A stretch of 64,000 nucleotides of DNA. Origin: Aquincola agrisoli (lineage in GTDB: Bacteria > Pseudomonadota > Gammaproteobacteria > Burkholderiales > Burkholderiaceae_C). A program made the position numbers and the translations under genes. This document shows, piece by piece, positions 1 through 8,137 of the stretch. The notes beneath the pieces are model-generated. The model did not search any database. It saw only the letters and a list, made by a program, of their open reading frames with translations, and was not told the origin of the DNA. The stretch covers positions 1 through 64,000 of the forward strand of contig NZ_JAZIBG010000012.1 in assembly GCF_036621135.1 (NCBI RefSeq), written 5' to 3'. Every line of letters starts with the position of its first letter. The first letter of the stretch is position 1.

Positions 1-425
1 CGGCGCGCACCGTCGGCCGGGCCGGCGCCCGCGGCCCGCGCGCGCGCGAGGCGCTCGGCGCCCCCGGGCAGCAGCTGGGCAAGCCAGGCGGCCTCGGGTG
101 CGGCGGGGTCGGCCGCCGCGTCGTCCTCTTCGGTGCGGTGCTCGCTGCCGGAGGCTTCGGCCGTCTCGGCGGCGGCCTGTGCCGGCTCGGCGGCCTTGGG
201 CGCTTCCGCCGGGCGCGCATCGAGCGCCTGCTGTGCTTCACGCGCGGACTGTGCACGCTGCGCAGCGAGCGCTTTGGCCGCCTGGGCCTGCGCCAGCTGG
301 CGGGCGAACGCGTCGGGCGCCTCGTCGGCGGCGGTCGGCGCGCCGTTGCTGCCGCCACCGGCCTGCGGTGTGCGGGCGCCCTGCAGCGGCGAGGGGGACG
401 AGGACAGCGAGGTGGCGTTCAGCAT
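1..425 (-). CDS. fliK: Flagellar hook-length control protein FliK, N-terminal part
   Basis: FliK is the secreted ruler that stops hook growth at the correct length and switches export specificity. Only about 141 N-terminal codons are present and the gene runs off the left edge. The visible part is low-complexity, rich in Ala, Gln, Glu and Pro with no stop, as FliK N-termini usually are; the conserved C-terminal switch domain is outside the window. It begins about 50 bp after fliJ on the same strand, which is the fliK slot in fliFGHIJK operons. The call rests mainly on this position plus composition. The start ATG has only a weak ribosome site. Confidence 0.72.
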   Translation of the reverse strand, partial: MLNATSLSSSPSPLQGARTPQAGGGSNGAPTAADEAPDAFARQLAQAQAAKALAAQRAQSAREAQQALDARPAEAPKAAEPAQAAAETAEASGSEHRTEEDDAAADPAAPEAAWLAQLLPGGAERLARARAAGAGPADGAR

Positions 426-474
426 GGCGATGGTGGCGGGGTGTTCGTTGTCGGGAGGGCGCCGCGGCGTCCGC

Positions 475-921
475 TCAGGCGGGCGTGGGGCGCCAGGCGG
501 CCCGCTGCGCGGCTTCGTCGGTCTGCTTCTGGTCGCGGCGCTCGGCGGCGCGCTGCTGTTCGGCGATGCGCCGCTCGATCAGCTTGCGGACCGAGGCGAC
601 GCGGATCTCCTGCGCGGTGAGCGCCTCGCGCGCGCGCTGCACCTGGGTTTCCGCATGCGTGGCCACGCGGGTCTGCTGTGCGATGGCTTCCTCCAGCCGC
701 TGCGAGAAGTCCTGGTAGCAGCGCAGGATGTCCATCGTGGCCTGCGTGCGGAACTGGCCCGACCAGCGCCGGTGGTAGTCGTCGCGGTAGGCGATCAGCT
801 GCTCCGTCTGTGCGCGCGCGGCCTGGGCGCGCATCTGCGCCTGCTGCAGCGCCGCGAGCAGGCCGTCGCGCTCGTCCGTCTCGCGGTCCAGCAGCACTTG
901 CAGGGATTGGGTGGTGCTCAC
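475..921 (-). CDS. fliJ: Flagellar export chaperone/stalk protein FliJ
   Basis: This 148-residue, almost wholly helical and charged protein fits the two-helix coiled-coil FliJ, which sits in the FliI hexamer and couples ATPase activity to the export gate. It starts at a GTG preceded by an AGGAG motif about 8 bases upstream (CAGGAGCCTGACCG, then GTG). It follows fliI by 22 bp and precedes fliK, the conserved operon order. Sequence conservation in FliJ is low, so synteny and coiled-coil character carry much of the call. Confidence 0.88.
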   Translation of the reverse strand: MSTTQSLQVLLDRETDERDGLLAALQQAQMRAQAARAQTEQLIAYRDDYHRRWSGQFRTQATMDILRCYQDFSQRLEEAIAQQTRVATHAETQVQRAREALTAQEIRVASVRKLIERRIAEQQRAAERRDQKQTDEAAQRAAWRPTPA

Positions 922-943
922 CGGTCAGGCTCCTGGTGGGGTG

Positions 944-2335
944 TCAGCCGCCCACCTGGGCGAGCTGGCGGCGGCTGGCGTCGAGGCTCGCCTGCTCGTG
1001 CATGCCCTGCTGCAGCAGGCCGACGAGCGCGGGGTGGGCGCGCACCGCCGCGTCGAGCTCGGCGTCGTGGCCGGGGGCATAGGCGCCGAGCTGGATCAGG
1101 TCGCGCGCCTTGTTGTATTTGGCAAGCAGCTGCCGGGCGCGGCGCGCGGCGTCGATGTGCTCCTTGGGCGCCACGCTGGTCATCACCCGCGAGATCGACT
1201 TCTCCACGTCGATGGCAGGGTAGTGGCCGGCCTCGGCCAGGTCGCGCGACAGCACGATGTGGCCGTCCAGGATGCCCCGGGCGGCATCGGCGATCGGGTC
1301 CTGCTGGTCGTCGCCTTCGCTCAGCACGGTGTAGAACGCGGTGATCGAGCCCACGCCGTTCAGCCCGTTGCCGGAGCGCTCCACGAGCTGCGGCAGCTTC
1401 GCGAAGCAGCTCGGCGGGTAGCCCTTGGTGGCCGGCGGCTCGCCGATCGCCAGCGCGATCTCGCGCTGCGCCATCGCGTAGCGGGTCAGGCTGTCCATCA
1501 GCAGCAGCACGTGCTGGCCCCGGTCGCGGAAGTGCTCGGCGATCGCGGTAGCGTAGGTGGCGCCCTGCATGCGCACCAGCGGCGGCGCGTCGGCCGGCGC
1601 GGCCACCACGACGGAGCGCTTCAAGCCCTCCTCGCCGAGGATGTCCTCGATGAATTCCTTCACTTCGCGGCCACGCTCGCCGATCAGCCCGACGACGATC
1701 ACATCGGCCTGGGTGTAACGGGCCATCATGCCCAGCAGCACGCTCTTGCCGACGCCGGTGCCGGCGAAGAGGCCCAGCCGCTGGCCGCGGCCGACAGTGA
1801 GCATCGCGTTGATCGCGCGCACGCCGGTGTCCAGCGGCTGGCGCACCGGGTCGCGGTCCATCGCGTTGATGGCGCGGCGGATCATCGGCTCGTTGTGCGT
1901 GGCGCCCAGCGGGCCCTTGCGGTCCATCGGGTGGCCGTGCGAATCGACCACGCGGCCCAGCAGGCCATCGCCCATCGGCAGGTGCAGGCCGCGGTCCTCG
2001 CTGCGGCGCCAGGGCCGGTTGTCGTGGCCCAGCCGGGGCGGCATGCGCGGCGCGGGGCGGGGCACCACGCGGGCGCCGCTCGCCAGGCCGTGCAGCTCGC
2101 CGGTGGGCATCAGGAAGGCGCGGTCGCCGTTGAAGCCGACCACCTCGGCCAGCACCGGGGGCTGGCCCTCCATGCGCACCTCGCACACCGAGCCGACCGG
2201 CGCACGGACGCCTGCGGCTTCCAGCACCAGGCCCGTCACGCGCACCAGCGCGCCCTCGCATTCGAGCGGCAGCGCCGTGGCCGAGAACGCCTTGAGGTCG
2301 GCCATGTAGCGCGACCATTTCTCCTCGCGGCTCAT
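944..2335 (-). CDS. fliI: Flagellum-specific ATPase FliI
   Basis: This is the cytoplasmic ATPase of the flagellar type III export apparatus and is related to the F1 beta subunit. The 463-residue length is typical. A Walker A loop GTGVGKS is visible in the middle third, followed by the F1/FliI-type stretch EREVxxFIED (seen as GREVKEFIEDILGEEG), an LLLMDSLTRYA Walker B region and a PPATKGYPPS segment. Its ATG overlaps the fliH stop as ATGA, which implies translational coupling. It works with FliH (negative regulator and tether) and FliJ, encoded on either side. Confidence 0.97.
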   Translation of the reverse strand: MSREEKWSRYMADLKAFSATALPLECEGALVRVTGLVLEAAGVRAPVGSVCEVRMEGQPPVLAEVVGFNGDRAFLMPTGELHGLASGARVVPRPAPRMPPRLGHDNRPWRRSEDRGLHLPMGDGLLGRVVDSHGHPMDRKGPLGATHNEPMIRRAINAMDRDPVRQPLDTGVRAINAMLTVGRGQRLGLFAGTGVGKSVLLGMMARYTQADVIVVGLIGERGREVKEFIEDILGEEGLKRSVVVAAPADAPPLVRMQGATYATAIAEHFRDRGQHVLLLMDSLTRYAMAQREIALAIGEPPATKGYPPSCFAKLPQLVERSGNGLNGVGSITAFYTVLSEGDDQQDPIADAARGILDGHIVLSRDLAEAGHYPAIDVEKSISRVMTSVAPKEHIDAARRARQLLAKYNKARDLIQLGAYAPGHDAELDAAVRAHPALVGLLQQGMHEQASLDASRRQLAQVGG

Positions 2336-3147
2336 GGCGCCTGCGTCCCGCCGTCGTAGGGCACATCCTGGCCCAGCACGGCCGCGGCCTGGGCCCAGCG
2401 GGTGTCGATGCGGGCGTCGATGCGTCCGACATCGGATTCGATCAGGCAGCCGCCCCGCTGCAGCTGGCCCGAGGGCATCAGCCGTGCGCCGCGCGCCTCC
2501 AGCGCCTCGGCGGCGCCCGAGGCGACGAGGGGCAGGTCTTCCGGGTGCACGAACACCCGGATGTGGCGCGCCGACAGCAGCACCGCGTTGACCGCCTCCT
2601 CGGCGACGCGGGCGACCAGTTCGGGCCGTGCCGCCAGTTCCTCCCGCACGACCTGGCGCGCGAGCTGGGTGGCGGTGGCGGCCACGGTGGCGGCCAGCTC
2701 CGCTTCCAGCGTGTCGAGCTGCGTGTTGAAGGCCGTCGCCAGCTGGCCGATCTGCGCGGCCATCTGCTGCGCGAAGCTCTGCTTGAAGCCTTCGAGCGCG
2801 ACCAGGCCGTCGCGGTAGCCGTCCTGGTAGCCGGTCTGGCGGGCTTCCTGCGCGGCCTCCTGCACGGCGGCCTGCAGTTCCTCCACCGTGGGGCCGGGCG
2901 GGGGAGGCGGCGCGAGCTCGATCTCGGGTTCGTCGAACGGTTCCCGCGCGGGCTCGGGGGCCGGCTCGGGCGGGCGGCGCAGCGCTTGGACGCCGTCCAG
3001 GTCGTCGCCGAACGAGTCGGGGCGCCAGGCCGCGAAGCCGCGCAGCTCCTCGCGCGGGATGAAGCGTGCGTACATCGAGGCCGAGCGGTTGCCGCTGGCG
3101 GGCGGCACGTGGCGCGGGGCGTCGTCGTCCTTAGACGAAATCGTCAT
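2332..3147 (-). CDS. fliH: Flagellar export protein FliH
   Basis: FliH is the stator-like partner of FliI that tethers the ATPase to the C-ring. The 271-residue product has a Pro/Glu-rich N-terminal half, then a helix with small-residue heptads (MAAQIGQLATAFNTQLDTL region) and a C-terminal domain like the V/F-ATPase E subunit (QLARQVVREEL, then HPEDLP). The chosen ATG overlaps the end of fliG by 17 bases and has a GGAGG site 8 bases upstream. A later ATG at 3075 (MYARFIPREE) also matches many family members and cannot be excluded. Confidence 0.93.
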   Translation of the reverse strand: MTISSKDDDAPRHVPPASGNRSASMYARFIPREELRGFAAWRPDSFGDDLDGVQALRRPPEPAPEPAREPFDEPEIELAPPPPPGPTVEELQAAVQEAAQEARQTGYQDGYRDGLVALEGFKQSFAQQMAAQIGQLATAFNTQLDTLEAELAATVAATATQLARQVVREELAARPELVARVAEEAVNAVLLSARHIRVFVHPEDLPLVASGAAEALEARGARLMPSGQLQRGGCLIESDVGRIDARIDTRWAQAAAVLGQDVPYDGGTQAP

Positions 3148-4135
3148 CGCCTGCGCCTCCCAGCACGATCTGGCCCTCGTCCGCCAGGCGGCGCACGGTC
3201 TTCAACATTTCCTTCTGCTCCGCCTCCACTTCCGACAGCCGCACCGGACCGCGCGACTCGAGGTCCTCGCGCAGGGTCTCGGCCGCGCGGCTGGACATGT
3301 TGCGGAAGATCTTCTCCCGCAGCTCGGCCGAGGCGCCCTTGAGCGCGATCACCAGCGATTCGCTCTGCACTTCCTTCAGCAGCGTCTGGATGCCCTTGTC
3401 GTCCACCTTGTCGAGGTCGTCGAAGGTGAACATGTTGTCCATGATCTTCTGGGCCAGGTCGTTGTCCGATTCGCGGATGTAGTCGAGCGCGGAGGTCTCG
3501 ACCGCCGAGCCCAGCATGTTGATGATCTCGGCCGCGGCCTTGACGCCGCCCAGGTTGGCCTTGCGCGTGCGCTCGCCGCCGGCCAGCACCTTGCTCAGCA
3601 CCTCGTTCAGGTCCTTCATCGCCGACGGCTGGATGCCGTCGAGCGTGGCGATGCGGATCAGCACCTCGTTGCGCTGGCGCTCGGTGAAGCACTTGAGCAC
3701 CGAGCTGGCCTGGTCGAAGTCGAGGTGCACCAGGATGGCGGCCACGATCTGCGGGTGCTCGTTGCGCAGCAGTTCCGCCACCGACAGCGCGTCCATCCAC
3801 TTCAGGCTCTCGATGCCGCTGGTGTCGCCGCCCTGCAGGATGCGGTCGATCAGCAGGTTGGCGCGGTCCTCGCCCAGCGCCTTGCGCAGCACGGACTTCA
3901 CGTACTCGTCGTTGTCGGGCACGAGCATGTGCTGGTCGCTCGCCGTCTCGGTGAACTTCGTCAGCACCGCGTCGAGCCGCTCCCGGGGAATGGTCTTCAT
4001 CCGGGCGATGGTTTCGCCCAGCTTCTGCACTTCCTTGGGGGCGAGGTGCTTGAACACGCCCGCCGCCTCTTCCTCGCCGAGCGACATCAGCAGGATCGCT
4101 GCGTCCTCGGCACCTTGATCTTCTTCCTTGGCCAT
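3131..4135 (-). CDS. fliG: Flagellar motor switch protein FliG
   Basis: FliG is the rotor protein that contacts FliF, FliM and the MotA stator to generate torque and switch direction. The 334-residue length and domain order are canonical: N-terminal ILLMSLGEEEAA, a middle domain with the EHPQ motif (LLRNEHPQIVAAILVHLD) and a charged C-terminal torque helix region ending GGAGDDDFV, a typical FliG tail. It lies 30 bp downstream of fliF. No strong ribosome site is seen before the ATG. Confidence 0.97.
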   Translation of the reverse strand: MAKEEDQGAEDAAILLMSLGEEEAAGVFKHLAPKEVQKLGETIARMKTIPRERLDAVLTKFTETASDQHMLVPDNDEYVKSVLRKALGEDRANLLIDRILQGGDTSGIESLKWMDALSVAELLRNEHPQIVAAILVHLDFDQASSVLKCFTERQRNEVLIRIATLDGIQPSAMKDLNEVLSKVLAGGERTRKANLGGVKAAAEIINMLGSAVETSALDYIRESDNDLAQKIMDNMFTFDDLDKVDDKGIQTLLKEVQSESLVIALKGASAELREKIFRNMSSRAAETLREDLESRGPVRLSEVEAEQKEMLKTVRRLADEGQIVLGGAGDDDFV

Positions 4136-4165
4136 GAATGCGTTGTCCGGTTGCGGCGGGGGTCG

Positions 4166-5875
4166 TCAGGCGGGTTCGCCGCTGATCCAGCCGCGCACGA
4201 TGTTGGCGACGACCAGAGGGTTCTCGCGGGCCAGCGCACGGGCCTGCTCCAGTTTCTCGATGGACTTGGGGCCTTCCAGCGCGGCGAGGGCTTCGTCGCC
4301 CGGCAGCGCCACCGGCTCGTCGAGCATCGCGTCGAGCTGCGGCGCGGCCTCGGGCTCCGGTTCGGGCGGCCGGGCCGCCTTGAGGGCGGGGCGCACGAGG
4401 CCGAACACGATGATCAGCGCGACCAGGGCCAGCGACAGCGGCACGGCGCCGGTCTGCAGCAGATCGCGCACTTCCTGCTGCTTCCACAGCGGGACGTCTT
4501 CCTCTTCCTTCGGCGGCTCGACGCGGAACGGCGCGTTGATCAACTTGACCGAGTCGCCACGGTCCTTGTTGAAGCCGATGCTCTCCTGCACGAGGGAGGT
4601 GAGCTTGTCCAGCTCCTCCTGCGTCAGCGGCACGGTGGCCGTCTTGCCCTTGGGGTCGGTCGTGGTGCGGTGGTTGACGACGACCGCGGCGGTCAGTCGC
4701 TTGACGGTGCCGGTGGCGCCGCGGGTGACGCGCACGGTCTTGTCGACCTCGTAGTTGGTGGTGTTCTCGCGGCGCAGCTGGTTGCCGCCGGCGCCGCCGC
4801 CCTGCGCGCCCTGCAGGGGCTGCGAGGCGCCGTTGATCGGCGCGGCCGCCGGCACGGGGGGCTGGTTGGTGGCCGCGCCGGGCACGCCGCTGGGCATCGG
4901 GTTGATGCCGTTGGTCGACTCCAGGCTTTGCTGGCTCCGAACCGCGGCGGCGTCCGGGCCCTGGTTCGGCCGGAACTGCTCCGAGGTCGATTCGCTCTGC
5001 GAGAAGTCGAGCTCGGCGGTCACGTTGGCGCGCAGGTTGTCGCGGCCGACCACCGGCTCGAGGATGTCGGTCACGCGCTTCAGGTAGATCGCCTCGATCT
5101 GCTGCACACGCTTCAACTGCTGCTCGTCCAGGCTCTGGGCGCTGCCGTCGGGCGGGTCGGACAGCAGCGCGCCGGTCTGGTCGAGCACGCTCACGGCCTT
5201 GGGGTTCAGCTCGGGCACCGACGACGACACCAGGTGCACGATGCCGGCGATCTGCGAACGGTCGAGCGTGCGGCCGGGGTGCAGCGTCAGCAGGATCGAG
5301 GCGGAGGGCTTCTGCTGCTCGCGGAAGAAGCCGTTCTGGTTCGGCAGCGCGAGGTGCACCCGCACCGCTTCCACCGAGCCCAGCGCCAGGATGGAACGGG
5401 TGAGTTCGCCTTCCAGGCCGCGCTGGAAGGTCAGGCGTTCCTGGAACTGCGTCTGCCCGAAGCGGGCGTTGTCCATCAGCTCGAAGCCGATCACCGAGCC
5501 CTTGGGCAGGCCGGCGGTGGCGAGCTTCAGGCGCACGTCGTGCACCTTCTCGGCCGGCACCAGGATGGCGTTGCCGCCTTCGAGGAACCGGTAGGGGACG
5601 TTCATCTGCGACAGCTGCGCCACGACGGCGCCGCCGTCCTTCTCGCTCAGGTTGGCGAACAGCACCTTGTAATCGTCGGGCCGGTTCCACAGCACGATCG
5701 CGACCAGCACGGCGATGAGGCCTGCGGCCGCGGCGCCCAGCATCGCCTTGGACTTGGCGGGCATCGCCGCCAGCCGGGCCAGCGTGGTGGACGGCGCCGA
5801 AGGCGCTTCCGCCACGGCGCCGTCGGGCGGTGGCGTCAGGGCCTGGTTCGGCAGGGGGGCGAGTGCGGTGTCCAT
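4166..5875 (-). CDS. fliF: Flagellar MS-ring protein FliF
   Basis: FliF forms the membrane MS ring on which the motor and export gate are built. The 569-residue protein has the two expected membrane helices, near residues 42-62 and 460-480, with a large periplasmic region between them. The conserved blocks NLSEKDGGAVVAQL, FxRGLEGELTRSI and VRVHLALPNQ are visible, with the FliG-binding acidic tail at the C-terminus. It is the first gene of the leftward fliFGHIJK unit and is divergent from fliE across about 214 bp. Confidence 0.97.
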   Translation of the reverse strand: MDTALAPLPNQALTPPPDGAVAEAPSAPSTTLARLAAMPAKSKAMLGAAAAGLIAVLVAIVLWNRPDDYKVLFANLSEKDGGAVVAQLSQMNVPYRFLEGGNAILVPAEKVHDVRLKLATAGLPKGSVIGFELMDNARFGQTQFQERLTFQRGLEGELTRSILALGSVEAVRVHLALPNQNGFFREQQKPSASILLTLHPGRTLDRSQIAGIVHLVSSSVPELNPKAVSVLDQTGALLSDPPDGSAQSLDEQQLKRVQQIEAIYLKRVTDILEPVVGRDNLRANVTAELDFSQSESTSEQFRPNQGPDAAAVRSQQSLESTNGINPMPSGVPGAATNQPPVPAAAPINGASQPLQGAQGGGAGGNQLRRENTTNYEVDKTVRVTRGATGTVKRLTAAVVVNHRTTTDPKGKTATVPLTQEELDKLTSLVQESIGFNKDRGDSVKLINAPFRVEPPKEEEDVPLWKQQEVRDLLQTGAVPLSLALVALIIVFGLVRPALKAARPPEPEPEAAPQLDAMLDEPVALPGDEALAALEGPKSIEKLEQARALARENPLVVANIVRGWISGEPA

Positions 5876-5922
5876 TCGGCGGTGCGACGGTCTTACGACA
5901 GGGGGCTTTCAGCGTGGCGCCA

Positions 5923-5952
5923 TTGTTCGGCCGAGGGTCGGCCGGCTATAGC
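5923..5952. promoter_or_regulatory. Candidate promoter/operator between divergent fliF and fliE
   Basis: On the plus strand TTGTTC (5923-5928) and TATAGC (5947-5952) are spaced by 18 bases, a plausible vegetative promoter for fliE. The spacer holds a perfect inverted repeat CGGCCGA-ggg-TCGGCCG (5928-5944), which could be a regulator site acting on both directions. On the minus strand a TGGCGC/TTTGCT pair near 5960-5985 resembles a sigma-54 promoter but its spacing is one base short. The function is inferred from sequence only. Confidence 0.3.
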
Positions 5953-6089
5953 GGAAACAGTGGAGCAAACGGGCGCCAGTTCGCTCCATCGTGCGGCGGA
6001 GTGCCCCCCTAGAGTTGCGTCCGTGGCAAGGTGCCCTCCGGACCGCCTGTGCCCGTGTTGCCGCCCCCCAACCACCGACGAGGGCTCCC

Positions 6090-6416
6090 ATGGAACTCAA
6101 GCTCAAACCCTTCGACTTCACACAAGCCGCCGCCCGCGCCGGGCTGCAGCCCAACGGGCAGCCCCTGGGCGCCGTCGGCAAGGTGGCCGAGAGCGGGAGC
6201 TTCCAGACCGAGATGACGCGGGCCCTCAAGGCGGTCAGCGCGCAGCAGATGGAGACGTCGCGTCTGCAGCGCGAGGTGCAGCTCGACAACCCCACCGTCA
6301 GCCTCGAGCAGACGATGGTGGCGATGCAGAAGTCGCAGATCGGCTTCCAGTCCGCGCTGACGGTGCGGGGCCGCCTGGTGCAGGCCTATTCCGAGATCAT
6401 GAACATGTCGGTGTGA
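6090..6416 (+). CDS. fliE: Flagellar hook-basal body protein FliE
   Basis: FliE is a small periplasmic adaptor that joins the MS ring and export gate to the proximal rod. The 108-residue product has the family's Gln/Ser-rich helical N-terminus and the diagnostic C-terminus (VRGRLVQAYSEIMNMSV). The ATG at 6090 follows a GAGGG site and gives the normal FliE length; a longer reading from 5991 would add an atypical basic leader. It is transcribed away from fliF, as in enteric bacteria. It is followed by a hairpin region and then flgG, not by further fli genes. Confidence 0.95.
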   Translation: MELKLKPFDFTQAAARAGLQPNGQPLGAVGKVAESGSFQTEMTRALKAVSAQQMETSRLQREVQLDNPTVSLEQTMVAMQKSQIGFQSALTVRGRLVQAYSEIMNMSV

Positions 6417-6445
6417 TGGGGCACCGGGTGCCAGGGGTACCTGTC

Positions 6446-6486
6446 GCCACCCTCCGAGAGGGTGGCGCGGCCGCCTTGGGGCGGCC
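6446..6486. terminator. Tandem hairpins after fliE
   Basis: Two adjacent perfect stems are visible: GCCACCCTC-cga-GAGGGTGGC (6446-6466) and GGCCGCC-ttgg-GGCGGCC (6469-6486). They lie 30 bp past the fliE stop and 130 bp before flgG. There is no T-run, so this is either a GC-only terminator or an interspersed repeat. From general memory, similar paired GC hairpins occur between genes in related Burkholderiales, but I could not check this. Confidence 0.5.
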
Positions 6487-6618
6487 CGGCGCCGGCCGCG
6501 GCCCGGCATGGGGCGCTGTCTCCCAGGAACGATAAGCCCGGTTTGCAGCCTGCTTTTCGGCCCGCTTGAAGGCTCAAGTCCGGCGGATCATCGCTCCCAG
6601 ACTCACGGAGCCCCCGCC

Positions 6619-7404
6619 ATGATCCGTTCCCTCTGGATCGCCAAGACCGGCATGGAAGCCCAGCAGATGCAGCTGGACAACGTGTCGCACAACCTGGCCA
6701 ACGCATCGACCAACGGCTACAAGCGCCAGCACGCCGTGTTCGAGGACCTGATGTACCAGAACCTGCGCCAGGCGGGGGCGGCCACCTCCGAACAGACGCA
6801 GCTGCCCACCGGCCTGCAGGTGGGCCTGGGCGTGCGCACCGTTGCGACCTCGCGCAACTTCAGCCAGGGCAACCTGCAGCAGACGACCAACCCGCTGGAC
6901 GTGGCGGTCAAGGGCAACGGCTTCTTCCAGATCCAGATGCCCGACGGCACCACCGCGTACACGCGCGACGGGTCGTTCAAGGTCGACGGGCAGACCGGCC
7001 AGATCGTCACCAACAGCGGCTACGTGCTGATGCCCGGCATCACTTTGCCGGCCAACGCCACGGCGGTGGAGATCGCGCAGGACGGCACCGTCAACGTGTC
7101 GATGCCGGGCCAGGCCGCGCCGCAGAACATGGGCCAGCTGCAACTGGCCAACTTCATCAACCCGCCGGGCCTTGAGCCGCTGGGCGGCAACCTCTTCGCC
7201 GAGACCGCCGCTTCCGGCGCCCCGACGGTGGGCACCGCGGGCACCGAAGGCCTGGGCCTGCTGCAGCAGGGCTTCGTCGAGACCAGCAACGTCAACGTGG
7301 TCGAGGAGCTGGTGACGATGATCGCCACGCAGCGCGCCTACGAACTCAATTCCAAGGCCATCAGCACCTCCGACCAGATGCTGGCCAAGCTGGGGCAACT
7401 CTGA
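6619..7404 (+). CDS. flgG: Flagellar distal rod protein FlgG
   Basis: FlgG forms the distal rod that crosses the periplasm. The 261-residue product has the rod/hook N-terminal motif (MQLDNVSHNLANASTNGYK), the central VKGNGFFQI and TRDGSFKVD blocks and the C-terminal helix ending DQMLAKLGQL, all FlgG-type rather than FlgF-type. The ATG at 6619 matches the family start; upstream sequence back to 6508 is open but atypical. A TCAAGTCC element at 6574-6581 resembles a sigma-28 -35 box, but no good -10 box follows at the right distance. Its TGA overlaps the flgH ATG by one base. Confidence 0.97.
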   Translation: MIRSLWIAKTGMEAQQMQLDNVSHNLANASTNGYKRQHAVFEDLMYQNLRQAGAATSEQTQLPTGLQVGLGVRTVATSRNFSQGNLQQTTNPLDVAVKGNGFFQIQMPDGTTAYTRDGSFKVDGQTGQIVTNSGYVLMPGITLPANATAVEIAQDGTVNVSMPGQAAPQNMGQLQLANFINPPGLEPLGGNLFAETAASGAPTVGTAGTEGLGLLQQGFVETSNVNVVEELVTMIATQRAYELNSKAISTSDQMLAKLGQL

Positions 7405-8099
7405 TGGCGACCTCCCGTACGCTCCTCGCCGCGCTGCTGCCGGCCGCCGCCGCCTGCCTGGGCGGCTGCGCCGCGATCAACGACTACCGCGTGCCGCCGG
7501 TGGACATCAACGCGCCGCCGCCGGTGCTGCCGGCCGCGATGCCGCAACCCATGGCGACGAATGGTGCGATCTTCCAGTCGGCGGGGTACCGGCCGTTGTT
7601 CGAGGACCACCGGGCGCGCCTGCCCGGCGACGTGCTCACCGTGCAGATCGTCGAGAAGGTCAGCGCGAGCCAGAGCTCCAACAGCACGGTCGACAAGAGC
7701 GGCTCGGTCGAGGCCGGCCTCACCGCGGTGCCGCTGATCAGCAGCGCGTCGCTGCTGGCCAAGGCCAGCGCGGCCGGCACCGGCGCCAACAACTTCAGCG
7801 GCAAGGGCAGCACGGAGAGCAGCAACGACTTCTCCGGCACCATCACTGCGATCGTCACCGGCGTGCTGCCCAACGGGCACCTGCTGATCACCGGGGAAAA
7901 GCAGATCGGCGTGAACGCCAACGTCGACGTGCTGCGCTTCTCGGGCCAGGTCGATCCGCGCGCGATCCGCGCCGGCAACGCGGTGCAGAGCACCCAGGTC
8001 GCCAACGTGCGTGTGGAGCACCGCGGCAAGGGCCAGCAGGCCGATGCCCAGGTGATGGGCTGGCTGGGCCGCATCTTCCTCAGCGTGTTGCCGATCTGA
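7404..8099 (+). CDS. flgH: Flagellar L-ring lipoprotein FlgH
   Basis: FlgH builds the outer-membrane L ring bushing around the rod. The 231-residue protein begins with a lipoprotein signal whose lipobox is LGGC, followed by the mature chain. The family blocks LFEDHRARLPGDVLTVQI and NGHLLITGEKQI and the C-terminal WLGRIFLSVLP are present. It is coupled to flgG and flgI, with start and stop codons overlapping at both junctions if the earlier flgI start is used. Confidence 0.97.
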   Translation: MATSRTLLAALLPAAAACLGGCAAINDYRVPPVDINAPPPVLPAAMPQPMATNGAIFQSAGYRPLFEDHRARLPGDVLTVQIVEKVSASQSSNSTVDKSGSVEAGLTAVPLISSASLLAKASAAGTGANNFSGKGSTESSNDFSGTITAIVTGVLPNGHLLITGEKQIGVNANVDVLRFSGQVDPRAIRAGNAVQSTQVANVRVEHRGKGQQADAQVMGWLGRIFLSVLPI

Positions 8100-8137
8100 T
8101 GCAGTACCCCGTCCTTTCCCCCTTCCGGAGCCGAACC

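Noticed and set aside
5960..5985. Sigma-54 promoter for fliF (TGGCGC...TTTGCT on the minus strand)
   Set aside because: The GG-to-GC spacing is 11 instead of the required 12, and I could not find another fit.
2888..6535. Open frame of 1215 codons on the plus strand
   Set aside because: It is antisense to fliF, fliG and fliH; the composition is that of a shadow frame.
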